Assembly (NCBI RefSeq): GCF_012971725.1
Contig: NZ_CP048833.1
Span: 1,860,001-1,924,000 of the forward strand
Reading direction: 5' to 3'
DNA: 64,000 bases
From: Pseudomonas multiresinivorans
Lineage (GTDB): Bacteria; Pseudomonadota; Gammaproteobacteria; Pseudomonadales; Pseudomonadaceae
Below are positions 40,592 through 48,832 of the stretch, piece by piece. The notes below the pieces were generated by a model, which was given only the letters and a program-made list of their open reading frames with translations, did not search any database and was not told the DNA's origin. The first letter of the stretch is position 1, and every line of letters starts with the position of its first letter. Both the position numbers and the translations under genes were made by a program.

Positions 40592-43120
40592 ATGTCGACA
40601 ATCGCCCAGCACAGCGCGGCGCTGCCTCGCCTGCCCCGCCAGCACCTGCCCCGCGAACGGCTGCATGCCAGCCTAAGTGCCACCGAGTGCCGCCTGCGCC
40701 TGCTGGTGGCGCCGCCTGGTTGCGGCAAGACGGTGCTGATGAGCGAATGCGCACGCCTGGCACCGGCGGGAACTCGCGTGGTTTGGCTGGGCCTCGGGGG
40801 CCGTGCGTTGTTGCCGGAGCAGTTCTGCGAGCGGCTGGGCGAGGCGCTGGGCGTGCCCTGGGCCGGCGAGGCGGCACTGGCGAGCTGGCTGGAAAACGCC
40901 AGCGAGCCGGTCTGGCTGATGCTCGATGACTATCCCCGCGCACCCGATGCCGCTCTCGACGACTGCTTCGACCGCCTGCTTGCCGTGGCCTCTCCGCTGA
41001 TCGGCTGGTGGCTGGCCAGCCGCCGTCGCCCGGCCTGCAACCTGACCCGCCTGCTGCTTGAAGGCGAGCTGCTGGAGCTGGGCGCCAGCAGCCTGGCCCT
41101 GACCCAGGGCGAGCTGGACGCCTACCTGCAGACCGCTGGCCTGGAGTGGCCCCAGGCCCAGCGCCAGGCGCTGCAGGACGCGACCCATGGCTGGTTCGCC
41201 GGCGTGCGCCTTCGCCTGCTCAGCCTGGGCAATGAGCCCATCGCGCCTTGCGCTACCCAGGTCGCCGAGACCGGCAATGGCCTGCTGCAGGATTACCTGC
41301 AACGCGAAGTTCTGGCGAGCCTGCCGGCGGAGCTGGCGGAGACGCTCTGTGGCCTCGCGCAGATCGCTCGCTTCAACCGCGAGCTCTGCGATTACCTGTT
41401 CGATGAGCCCGGCCTTGGCCTGGACGGCCTGCAAGCCTGGGGCGTGCTGATCGAGGCGGTGGACAACACCCAGCACTGGTTCCAGGTGGCGCCCATGCTC
41501 GCGACGGCGCTGGCCAGCCTGTCACGCTGGCCGGCGGCGACCCTGCATCGGCGCGCCTGCCAGTGGTTTACCCAGTGCGGGGAGATCCACTCGGCTTTCG
41601 AGCATTCCCTGTACGCCGAGCAGCCGGATGTTTCCGCCAGCCTGCTGCAGCGCCTGACCGAAGAGCAGCTCTTGCACGGTCGCAATGTCGAGCGTGTGCT
41701 GCAATTGCGCGAGTCGCTGCCCGAGGAACTGCTGTGCAGCACCCCGCGCCTGCTCATCCTCAACGCCTGGACCCTGTTGTTCGTCGGCCGCCTGGATGAC
41801 GTGGAAGCGCTGCTGACCGGTTTCGATCGTTTCCTGCCGATGCCCGGCGAGCACCGCCAGCGTGCGCTGATCGCCCAGTGGCAAGGGCTCAACGGCATGC
41901 TCACCCATGCCCGTGGCCTGCGTGGCTCCCGCGAGCAACTGCGCGAGGCGTTGGCGCACCTGCCGGAGGAAGCCTGGGCGCAGACCCTGATCTGCCTGTC
42001 CGCGCTGACTCAGCAGGCCCAGGCCGAAGGGCGCCTGGCCGAGGCTCGGCTGATCAACCGCGAGGCGCTGCGGCGAGCGCGCCTGCAAGGTAGCACCACG
42101 TTCGAAGCGCTGCTGGAACTGGATCGCGCCCAGTGGCTGGAGCAACGCGGCGAACTGCAGCGCGCCGATGCGCTGCTGGCGCGGGTGCAGGAATACCTCG
42201 ACGAGATGCGCATCACCTGCAACGCCATGGCTGGCCGTGTCGCCCTGCGCCGCGGCTGGCTGTGCCTGCGCCAGGGGCGTGACGACGAGGCCCGCGAACT
42301 GTTCATTGCCGGGTTGAACGAAACCCGCCGCAGCCAGGACCCGAGCTCGATCTACGGTTTCACCGGCATGGCCTGGCTGGATGCGCTGGACGGCGACACC
42401 GACGGCGCCTTCAGTCGCCTGCTGGAGGTCGAGCGGCTGATGCAGCTGCAGCATGTGCCGGAACCCATCTACCGCGGCCCGCTGCTGCTCGCCAGCGGCG
42501 CGTTGAACCTGCGGCAGAACCGGGCGGGCCCGGCGCGGGAAGTCCTGCAACGCGTGGCCGCGCGCTACCGTACCGACTCCCTCTGCCCGCCGGCGGCGGC
42601 GCCGGACCAGATCCTGCGGGTCGAACACCACCTGGCGCTGGCCGAACTCTACGACGGCGACGTGGATGCCGCGCAGCAGAGGCTGCTGGCAATGTTGCCG
42701 GACCTGCTGCGCCAGGGGCGCAACACCCTGGCCTGCGACGTCTGGCTGGCGCTGGCCGAAGTACATTTCATCGCCGGCAGCCTGGACGAGGCGCGCAGCG
42801 CGCTGGACGAGGGCGTTGCCCTGGCCCAGCGTTTCGGCCTGCTCTCCACCCTGCGCGACACCCAGCGCCGCCAGCCGGGCCTGTTCGGTCTGCGCCCGCA
42901 TGCCGGCGAGATGGCCCCGCACAACCTGCTGAGCCTGCGTGAGCTGTCGGTACTGGAATTGATCGCCCGTGGCTGTTCGAACCTGGAAATCGGCGAGCGG
43001 CTGTACATCTCCCTGCACACGGTGAAGACCCATGCGCGCCGGATCAACGGCAAACTCGGCGTGGAGCGGCGCACCCAGGCGGTGGCGCGGGCGAAGGAGC
43101 TGGGGTTGCTGAAGGTCTGA
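40592..43120 (+). CDS. MalT-type LuxR-family regulator (STAND ATPase)
   Basis: 842 residues. P-loop LLVAPPGCGKTVLMSECARL near residues 45-65, Walker B-like VWLMLDDYP near 107-115, a TPR-like middle, and a C-terminal LuxR helix-turn-helix LSLRELSVLELIARGCSNLEIGERLYISLHTVKTHARRINGKLGVERRTQAVARAKELGLL. MalT-type proteins activate transcription after ATP and inducer binding. It follows the DUF1302/DUF1329 operon past a terminator, an arrangement that suggests it controls that pair. The ATG opening MSTIAQHSAAL is favoured over an upstream in-frame ATG because GGAAGAAG precedes it. Confidence 0.9.
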   Translation: MSTIAQHSAALPRLPRQHLPRERLHASLSATECRLRLLVAPPGCGKTVLMSECARLAPAGTRVVWLGLGGRALLPEQFCERLGEALGVPWAGEAALASWLENASEPVWLMLDDYPRAPDAALDDCFDRLLAVASPLIGWWLASRRRPACNLTRLLLEGELLELGASSLALTQGELDAYLQTAGLEWPQAQRQALQDATHGWFAGVRLRLLSLGNEPIAPCATQVAETGNGLLQDYLQREVLASLPAELAETLCGLAQIARFNRELCDYLFDEPGLGLDGLQAWGVLIEAVDNTQHWFQVAPMLATALASLSRWPAATLHRRACQWFTQCGEIHSAFEHSLYAEQPDVSASLLQRLTEEQLLHGRNVERVLQLRESLPEELLCSTPRLLILNAWTLLFVGRLDDVEALLTGFDRFLPMPGEHRQRALIAQWQGLNGMLTHARGLRGSREQLREALAHLPEEAWAQTLICLSALTQQAQAEGRLAEARLINREALRRARLQGSTTFEALLELDRAQWLEQRGELQRADALLARVQEYLDEMRITCNAMAGRVALRRGWLCLRQGRDDEARELFIAGLNETRRSQDPSSIYGFTGMAWLDALDGDTDGAFSRLLEVERLMQLQHVPEPIYRGPLLLASGALNLRQNRAGPAREVLQRVAARYRTDSLCPPAAAPDQILRVEHHLALAELYDGDVDAAQQRLLAMLPDLLRQGRNTLACDVWLALAEVHFIAGSLDEARSALDEGVALAQRFGLLSTLRDTQRRQPGLFGLRPHAGEMAPHNLLSLRELSVLELIARGCSNLEIGERLYISLHTVKTHARRINGKLGVERRTQAVARAKELGLLKV

Positions 43121-43124
43121 GGCG

Positions 43125-43934
43125 TCAGTGCAGTGCCTTGGGTGGCACGCTGATGTCAGCCAGGCGCTGGGCCAGGCGCATCTGCTCGGCGGCATCTTCG
43201 CTGAGCAGCATGGCCCGTTCGAGGTCGTAGCGTTCCGCCTGCGGGCAGTCCAGCACGTGGTAGAGGTCGGCGCGCGCGAGGTGATCGCTGGCGCTGGGCG
43301 GCCCCAGTTCCAGCACGCGCTGGGCATCCTTCAATGCCGCCAGTGGTTCCCCGGCAGCGAGGTGCAGTTGACGCAGATTGCGTGACAGGCGCTGCAGCAT
43401 ATCGGTAGCGCTGGCCGTGCGCAGGTGCTCGGCGGACAGCTCGACGCTGGCGCCCATCTGGCGAGCCAGCAGGTCGCGGCAGTCGCGGGTATAAAGACGG
43501 CGGCCGGTGGCCGGGTCGAGCAGGTGGTCGGCGCCGGGCACCCGTAGCAGGAAACGGCCTGGAAAGTTCACGCCGACCAGGGTGATGCCATTGCGGCGCG
43601 CCATCTCCAGGGCGATCAGCGCCAATGACAGCGGTTGGCCGTGGCGGCGTTGCAGAACCTGGGGGAGCAGGGCGGCGCGCGGGTGCAATGGGTACTCGTC
43701 ATCCTCGGCAAAGCCCAGTTCGCTCAACCGGCGCAGCAGGAACTGCGCACGCTCCGCATCGCCGGTGCCCTGGGGCAGCGCTACTGCGACCTGGTGGGCG
43801 AGCGAGTCGAAGAGCCGCAGCGCATGTTCCGGCGGCAGGTGCGGCTCGTGCTCGGTGGCGATCCACAGAGCGGCTTCGAACAGGGCTGGCGGGTCCTGGG
43901 CAAGGCAGGCAAGGCAGGCTTGACGCGGGTCCAT
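43125..43934 (-). CDS. SirB1-family transglutaminase-like/TPR protein
   Basis: 269 residues from MDPRQACLACLAQDPPALFEAALWIATEHEPHL. The transglutaminase-like core ALLPQVLQRRHGQPLSLALIALEMARRNGITLVGVNFPGRFLLRV...HLLDPATGRRLYTRDC and a C-terminal TPR-like segment (LHLAAGEPLAALKDAQRVLELGPPSASDHLARADLYHVL) match SirB1. The active-site Cys position appears replaced by Ser/Leu in RRHGQPLSLALI, so catalysis is doubtful. It converges on the LuxR gene with a 4-bp gap. Confidence 0.88.
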   Translation of the reverse strand: MDPRQACLACLAQDPPALFEAALWIATEHEPHLPPEHALRLFDSLAHQVAVALPQGTGDAERAQFLLRRLSELGFAEDDEYPLHPRAALLPQVLQRRHGQPLSLALIALEMARRNGITLVGVNFPGRFLLRVPGADHLLDPATGRRLYTRDCRDLLARQMGASVELSAEHLRTASATDMLQRLSRNLRQLHLAAGEPLAALKDAQRVLELGPPSASDHLARADLYHVLDCPQAERYDLERAMLLSEDAAEQMRLAQRLADISVPPKALH

Positions 43935-44089
43935 GGCGTTCTCCGGCTGACCCTGCGGTTGTAACCGGAGCAATGGGTGCTCGTCCAGTGGTGCGGTCGT
44001 CGCCCGTGAAGGTGATGTGACAGGCGCTGCCTATACTCAGGAAGGTCCGTCTACGGACCGTTGTCCACCCACAGCAAGGGAGCGCCGCC

Positions 44090-45124
44090 ATGTTCGACAT
44101 GATGGAAGCCACCCGGCTCGAGTCGCTGCATCTCTTCCAGGACCCGGCCACGGGACTCAAGGCCATCATCGCCATCCACAACTCCCGACTCGGGCCGGCG
44201 CTGGGTGGCTGTCGCTATCTTCCTTATCCCAGTTATGACGCCGCGCTGCGCGACGCCGCGCGCCTGGCCCAGGGCATGAGCTACAAGGCGGCGTTGGCCG
44301 GCCTGCGCCAGGGCGGCGGCAAGGCGGTGATCCTGCGCGCCCCGCACGTCAATAATCGCGGCGAACTCTTCGAAGCCTTCGGTCGCGCGATCGATTCCCT
44401 GGGCGGCGCGTACATCACGGCGGTAGACAGCGGCACCTCGAGCGCCGACATGGACTGCATCGCCCAGTTCACCCGCCATGTCACCAGTACCACCAGCGGT
44501 GGCGATCCTTCCCCGCATACCGCTCTGGGCGTTTTCGCCGGCATTCGCGCCAGCGCCCAGGCGCGCCTGGGCAGTGATGATCTCGATGGGCTGCGCGTAG
44601 CGATCCAGGGACTGGGGAACGTGGGGTATGCGCTGGCCGAACATCTGTCGGCGGCGGGCGCCGAACTGCTGGTCAGCGATATCGACGCAGGCAAGGTGCA
44701 GCTCGCCGTGGAGCAACTGGGTGCGCGCCCGGTGCCCAATGAAGCGTTGCTCACTACCCCTTGCGACATCCTTGCGCCCTGCGGGTTGGGCGGTGTGCTG
44801 ACTTCTCAGACAGTGGGCCACCTGCGCTGTGCTGCCGTCGCCGGAGCGGCCAATAATCAGCTGGCGCATCCTGAGGTGTCAGATGAACTGGAGGGCAGGG
44901 GCATCCTCTATGCACCGGACTACGTGATCAACTCCGGCGGCTTGATCTACGTGGCCCTGCAGCACCAGGGCGAGTCACTGCCGACCATTACCGCGCACCT
45001 GTCTCGTATCGCCGAGCGCCTGACCGAAGTCTATGCCCACGCACAGGCCGATCACTTGTCGCCGGCCCGGGTGGCCGACAAGCTGGCTGAGCGGATTCTC
45101 TACGGGGAATATTCAGGGCACTGA
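44090..45124 (+). CDS. ldh: leucine dehydrogenase (Glu/Leu/Phe/Val family)
   Basis: 344 residues. Substrate Lys66 (GMSYKAALAGL) and catalytic Lys78 (RQGGGKAVIL) correspond to Lys68/Lys80 of Bacillus enzymes, with LGPALGGCRYLPY before and NAD site IQGLGNVGYALAEHLSAAGAELLVSDID in the second domain. It deaminates branched-chain amino acids with NAD. No ribosome-site anomaly; AAGGGAG precedes the ATG. A single-gene unit judging by its neighbours on the other strand. Confidence 0.93.
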   Translation: MFDMMEATRLESLHLFQDPATGLKAIIAIHNSRLGPALGGCRYLPYPSYDAALRDAARLAQGMSYKAALAGLRQGGGKAVILRAPHVNNRGELFEAFGRAIDSLGGAYITAVDSGTSSADMDCIAQFTRHVTSTTSGGDPSPHTALGVFAGIRASAQARLGSDDLDGLRVAIQGLGNVGYALAEHLSAAGAELLVSDIDAGKVQLAVEQLGARPVPNEALLTTPCDILAPCGLGGVLTSQTVGHLRCAAVAGAANNQLAHPEVSDELEGRGILYAPDYVINSGGLIYVALQHQGESLPTITAHLSRIAERLTEVYAHAQADHLSPARVADKLAERILYGEYSGH

Positions 45125-45142
45125 GCTTCGTGCCGCCGTACG

Positions 45143-45409
45143 TCACTCCTCGGCGGCGCCCTCGCTGAAGATGTCGTTGAGCGCATCGGGCTGGTTCTTG
45201 AAGGCCCGGGCGAAGGCGTCGCGATTCTTGGCCATGAAGATGCCGATCTCCTCGAGCTGATCTTCCTTGAGCGAAGGCACCGCCTTCTCCAGTACCTCGG
45301 CCAGCGTTTCCGCCAGTTCCAGCATCTTGTCGTGCCGGTCGGCTTCTGCCTTATCCATGAACAGGCGCTCCGGATCGCGGCTGCTGCGGTACACCACTTC
45401 GACGGCCAT
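45143..45409 (-). CDS. yebG: YebG-family SOS-induced protein
   Basis: 88 residues: MAVEVVYRSSRDPERLFMDKAEADRHDKMLELAETLAEVLEKAVP follows E. coli YebG (MAVEVKYVV...KKEADAYDKMLDTADLL) closely at the N-terminus. Function is unknown but the gene is part of the LexA regulon in several bacteria, and a LexA box lies 45 bp upstream here. Confidence 0.92.
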   Translation of the reverse strand: MAVEVVYRSSRDPERLFMDKAEADRHDKMLELAETLAEVLEKAVPSLKEDQLEEIGIFMAKNRDAFARAFKNQPDALNDIFSEGAAEE

Positions 45410-45453
45410 TCATCACCTCTGTGCCTTCTCTTTGATTGGGGGGAGCAAATTTA

Positions 45454-45469
45454 CTGGTTGTTTATACAG
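45454..45469 (-). promoter_or_regulatory. LexA (SOS) box of yebG
   Basis: CTGGTTGTTTATACAG, which reads CTGTATAAACAACCAG on the coding strand and fits the CTG-N10-CAG LexA consensus with the strong CTGTATA left arm. Confidence 0.85.
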
Positions 45470-45679
45470 TAAAGTGATTGCGCAATGCTACTGCTGCTGT
45501 GCGAATCGTTGTCAGCAGCGTAGACGCAGGAAGGGTAAGTGCCTGTATCTGGCCAGCATCGGTGGGCGGCCCAAAGCGGTGCGCACGCCCTGTTGGCGCG
45601 CGCCAGCGCGCCAGGTGACTGGCGCAATGAATCGTCAGTCAGATGGCTCTGAAGGAAGGAGTTCTTGCGGAGGGAGACG

Positions 45680-45961
45680 TCAGGACGCGATCGGCAGGCC
45701 GTTATCGCCGCGCGTCATGGCAGCCAGCAGCTGCGGCGCTGTGCCGCCTTGCTCGATGGCGATGCCGAACCGGATGCTCTGGATGAAGCGCTGGAGTTGC
45801 TCCGGGTCCTGCAGCTGGGGATTGCGGATCAGCCGGCGCGCGGTCACACCCTCTTCGGTGGAGAGGGTAAGGACGATGCTGCCGTCGGGCCGTTCAACGC
45901 TGAAGTTGACGCGGTATTGGTCCTGAAAGGCGTCGGTCAGCGTCTGAAAGGGACTATCCAT
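45680..45961 (-). CDS. small conserved-looking protein, unknown
   Basis: 93 residues: MDSPFQTLTDAFQDQYRVNFSVERPDGSIVLTLSTEEGVTARRLIRNPQLQDPEQLQRFIQSIRFGIAIEQGGTAPQLLAAMTRGDNG. A DUF3509-like small protein by its pattern (YRVNFSVERPDGSIVLTL then RRLIRNPQLQDPEQLQRFIQSIRFGIA), which I recall as a Pseudomonas-restricted family of unknown role. The ATG has an AGGAACGAGTG leader. No signal peptide or membrane span. The 270-bp gap between it and yebG holds only the LexA box. Confidence 0.75.
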   Translation of the reverse strand: MDSPFQTLTDAFQDQYRVNFSVERPDGSIVLTLSTEEGVTARRLIRNPQLQDPEQLQRFIQSIRFGIAIEQGGTAPQLLAAMTRGDNGLPIAS

Positions 45962-46072
45962 CACTCGTTCCTGCCTGTTGTGGGGCGTGCCTCTGGATGG
46001 ACCGGGGCGCAGCCGAAAAAGTTCGCAGTCATATTCGCGCAGTCGATCTGTGCCATGACTGCGCAAGATCAA

Positions 46073-46087
46073 TGGCGTAGCACTTGC
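46073..46087 (+). promoter_or_regulatory. sigma-54-like -24/-12 element before psiE
   Basis: TGGC (46073-46076), 7 bp, TTGC (46084-46087), i.e. GG-N10-GC, 43 bp before the start codon. The bases between do not match the preferred ACG, so it is only a candidate. Confidence 0.3.
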
Positions 46088-46130
46088 AGGCTTCACGCCA
46101 ACCAAGCCTTGTATTGCGGAGAACCGACGA

Positions 46131-46613
46131 ATGAAACAGAACTGGGCCGAGCGCCTGAGCGAACGGATGCACGGCTGTGCCGAATCCCTGGGCAATCTGC
46201 TGGTGGAGGGCTTCCACTACCTGGCGCTGTTCGCCATCGGGGGCACGGTGTTCTGGTCGGCGGCGGTGGCCTTCGGCGAGATGGTCGGCAAGGGCCATGC
46301 GAGCATCGACGACATCCTGCTGCTGTTCATCTACCTCGAATTGGGTGCGATGGTTGGCATCTACTTCAAGACCAACCACATGCCGGTGCGCTTCCTGATC
46401 TACGTGGCGATGACCGCGCTGACCCGCCTGATGATCGCCGACATCCAGCACAACCACGTGCCCGACGACGGCATCATCCTGGTCTCGGTGGCGCTGTTGC
46501 TGCTGGCGCTGGCGATCCTTGTGGTGCGTTACGCCTCCTCGCGCTTCCCCTCGCCGAGCTCCACGCAACGGGGTGGCGGTGAGCGCGATCTGATCAGCGA
46601 CGACGAGCGCTGA
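46131..46613 (+). CDS. psiE: PsiE-family inner-membrane protein
   Basis: 160 residues with four membrane helices (LLVEGFHYLALFAIGGTVFWSAAVAF, IDDILLLFIYLELGAMVGIYF, VRFLIYVAMTALTRLMIA, GIILVSVALLLLALAILVVRYA). The motif FIYLELGAMVGIYFKTNHMPVRFLIYVAMTALTRLMIADIQHNH is the PsiE (phosphate-starvation-inducible) signature. Function unknown. I find no Pho box upstream, so phosphate control is not supported here. Confidence 0.9.
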   Translation: MKQNWAERLSERMHGCAESLGNLLVEGFHYLALFAIGGTVFWSAAVAFGEMVGKGHASIDDILLLFIYLELGAMVGIYFKTNHMPVRFLIYVAMTALTRLMIADIQHNHVPDDGIILVSVALLLLALAILVVRYASSRFPSPSSTQRGGGERDLISDDER

Positions 46614-46636
46614 TCGCCCGCCGGCTTGATCCAGAG

Positions 46637-46682
46637 CCGCCGCTTGGGCGGCGGATGCACTACCATCGGTGCATCCGCCGCC
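46637..46682 (+). promoter_or_regulatory. two mutually exclusive hairpins before the HlyD gene
   Basis: Hairpin A: CCGCCGC (46637-46643), loop TTGG, GCGGCGG (46648-46654). Hairpin B: GGCGGCGGATGCAC (46647-46660), loop TACCATCG, perfect complement (46669-46682). They share bases 46647-46654, so only one can form. No T tract follows; the HlyD start is 16 bp after the end of B. Confidence 0.5.
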
Positions 46683-46697
46683 TGAGAAGACCACTCC

Positions 46698-47669
46698 ATG
46701 AAGGGATGGAAGCTGTTCGCACCCCTGCTGATCCTGGTGATCATCGCCATCACCCTTTACCTGCGCCTGCATACCCAGCCGCTGTTGCTGCAGGGTGAAG
46801 CGGACGCCACCAATGTCATTGTCGCCTCCAAGGCCAAGGGTCGGGTCGAAGTACTGCATGTGCGGCGTGGTGACGACGTGAAGCAGGGCCAGGTGCTGAT
46901 TTCCCTCAGCAGCCCGGAGCTGCAGGCCCAGCTGGACTCCCTGCGCGCTGCGCGCAACCAGGTGCAGGCCAATCTCGACGAATCTCTCCACGGCACCCGC
47001 GAGGAAACCCTGCGCGCCCTGCAGGCCAGCCTGTCCCAGGCCCAGGCCGAGTTGCGCAATGCCGAGCTGGAGTACCAGCGCAATGAGGAACTGGCCGGGC
47101 GCGGCTTCGTTTCCCAGGCGCAGATGGACCTTTCCCGCCGCGGCCGCGACGTGGCGCGCAACCGCGTCGCCGAGGCCCAGGCCAATCTCGACCAGGGCAA
47201 CCAGGGCGACCGCGAGGAGCGCCGGCAGGCGCTGGAAGCTGCCGTGCGCCGAGCCGACGCGCAGATTCTCGAACTGCAGGCCCAGACCGACGACCTCAAC
47301 GTGGTGGCACCGGTGGACGGCGAGGTCGGGCCGATCCCGGCGGAGCAGGGCGAGCTGGTCAATGCCTACAGCCCGTTGCTCACGCTGGTGCGACTGTCCG
47401 ACAGCTATTTCGTCTTCAACCTGCGGGAAGACATCCTTGCGGATGTGAAGAAAGGCGATGAAGTGGCCATCCAGGTTCCGGCATTGAAGGGCGCCGAGGT
47501 GAAGGCCAAGGTCAGCTACATCGCGCCTTTGGGCGATTTCGCGACCAAGCGGGCCACCCGCGCCACCGGTGACTTCGACCTGAAGACCTTCGAGGTGCGC
47601 CTCTATCCGGAGCAACCGGTGGCAGGCCTGCGACCCGGGATGAGCGCGCTGTGGCAGTGGAAGCAGTAA
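46698..47669 (+). CDS. HlyD-family membrane fusion protein
   Basis: 323 residues: an N-terminal signal anchor (WKLFAPLLILVIIAITLYLRL), a lipoyl half (NVIVASKAKGRVEVLHVRRGDDVKQGQVLISLSSPELQAQLDSLRAARNQVQ), a coiled-coil hairpin (residues about 85-200, rich in Ala/Gln/Glu), and the second lipoyl half (LNVVAPVDGEVGPIPAEQGELVNAYSPLLTLVRL). It would link inner-membrane permeases to an outer-membrane channel. Its 3' end overlaps the next permease gene by 19 bp. Confidence 0.9.
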   Translation: MKGWKLFAPLLILVIIAITLYLRLHTQPLLLQGEADATNVIVASKAKGRVEVLHVRRGDDVKQGQVLISLSSPELQAQLDSLRAARNQVQANLDESLHGTREETLRALQASLSQAQAELRNAELEYQRNEELAGRGFVSQAQMDLSRRGRDVARNRVAEAQANLDQGNQGDREERRQALEAAVRRADAQILELQAQTDDLNVVAPVDGEVGPIPAEQGELVNAYSPLLTLVRLSDSYFVFNLREDILADVKKGDEVAIQVPALKGAEVKAKVSYIAPLGDFATKRATRATGDFDLKTFEVRLYPEQPVAGLRPGMSALWQWKQ

Positions 47670-48823
47670 GGAGCAACCTGCGGCGCTTCGCCCAGGCCTT
47701 CGGTAGCGAGACGCGGGTCGCCCTGCGCAGCTGGACCATCCACTGGCTCGGCTGGCTCTGGCCGTTGCTGCTGTTCGTGGTGATCAGTGGCGTTTACCAG
47801 GCGGGCACGTTGCTGGACATGCCGGTGGCGGTGGTCGATGCCGACCACAGCAGCCTGTCGCGCCGCATCGTTCGCGAGCTGGATGCCGGCTCCCACGCCA
47901 AGGTCGAGGTGCTCGGCGGCGGCCTGCAGGAAGGCCTGCGCCGCCTGCGCATGGCCGACGACTATGCGCTGCTGTATATCCCCCGCGACTTCGAGGCGGA
48001 TGCGCTGTCGGGTCGTCAGCCCGTTGCCGAGCTCTACTACAACTCGCTGTTCTATTCCGCCGGCTTCTACTCGACCCAGGATTTCAGCGGCCTCATGAGT
48101 TCGGTCAACGCCGAGCTGCGCCCGCGCCTGGCCGTGGGCATGGATCGCAGCATGCCGGCGCTGGCCAGTATCAGCGTGTCCTATGAAAGCCTGTTCAATG
48201 CCAGCGGCAACTACATCTACTTCCAGCAGTTCGCCGCCATCGTGCATCTGCTGCAGCTGTTCGTGATCGTCGCCACGGTGCACGTGCTGGCCCGGGAGGC
48301 TCCGGAGCTGCGCGCGTCCTCGCCACACATCCTGCGGGCCAAGGCCCTGGGGGCACGTCTACTGGGCAAGATGGCGCCCTACACATTGCTGTTCAGTACT
48401 TTGCTCATGGTCGAGCTGTTCCTGCTGGTGGAGATCAATGGCGCGCGGATCAACGGCAATCCCTGGTGGATGCTGGCGATCACCGTCTGCTATGTGGCAG
48501 CGGCGCAGAGCGTGGGGCTGATGCTGTTCATCTTTACCGCCAACCGCTTCAGCGCCTATTCGCTGATCGGCCTGCTGATCGGTGTGGCGCAGACCTATTC
48601 CGGCGTCTTGCTGCCGGAGCTGGCGATGCCGCAGATCGCCCGCATCATCTCCGAGGCCGAGCCGCTGACCCATACCCTGCACGGCCTGTTCGACCAGTTC
48701 CTGCGCAGGGCGCCGGCCGAGTCCGGGCTCTATACCTGCTGCAAGCTGCTGCTCTACCCGCTGATCGCCTACATGATCGCCAAGATGCGCCTGCGCCGGC
48801 GCCTCGACCTGAGCCCGGCGTAA
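47651..48823 (+). CDS. ABC-2-type membrane protein 1
   Basis: 390 residues from a GTG overlapping the HlyD gene. One membrane span (IHWLGWLWPLLLFVVISGVYQ), a periplasmic domain beginning LLDMPVAVVDADHSSLSRRIVRELDAGSHAKVEV, then five to six membrane spans (for example FQQFAAIVHLLQLFVIVATVHVL). This is the ABC2_membrane_3 layout of YhhJ-like drug exporters. No nucleotide-binding domain is fused. The start could be the GTG two codons later; no better site is visible. Confidence 0.88.
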   Translation: MAVEAVRSNLRRFAQAFGSETRVALRSWTIHWLGWLWPLLLFVVISGVYQAGTLLDMPVAVVDADHSSLSRRIVRELDAGSHAKVEVLGGGLQEGLRRLRMADDYALLYIPRDFEADALSGRQPVAELYYNSLFYSAGFYSTQDFSGLMSSVNAELRPRLAVGMDRSMPALASISVSYESLFNASGNYIYFQQFAAIVHLLQLFVIVATVHVLAREAPELRASSPHILRAKALGARLLGKMAPYTLLFSTLLMVELFLLVEINGARINGNPWWMLAITVCYVAAAQSVGLMLFIFTANRFSAYSLIGLLIGVAQTYSGVLLPELAMPQIARIISEAEPLTHTLHGLFDQFLRRAPAESGLYTCCKLLLYPLIAYMIAKMRLRRRLDLSPA

Positions 48824-48832
48824 GGAACCGCC

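Noticed and set aside
41522..43327. Minus-strand open frame of about 600 codons opposite the LuxR gene
   Set aside because: Shadow; spans the ends of two real genes and has no domain.
43125..43934. Active transglutaminase/protease in the SirB1 protein
   Set aside because: The segment where the catalytic Cys should be has Ser/Leu, so I do not claim catalysis.
45962..46130. Pho box for psiE
   Set aside because: The family name suggests phosphate control, but no CTGTCAT-type direct repeat is present in the gap.
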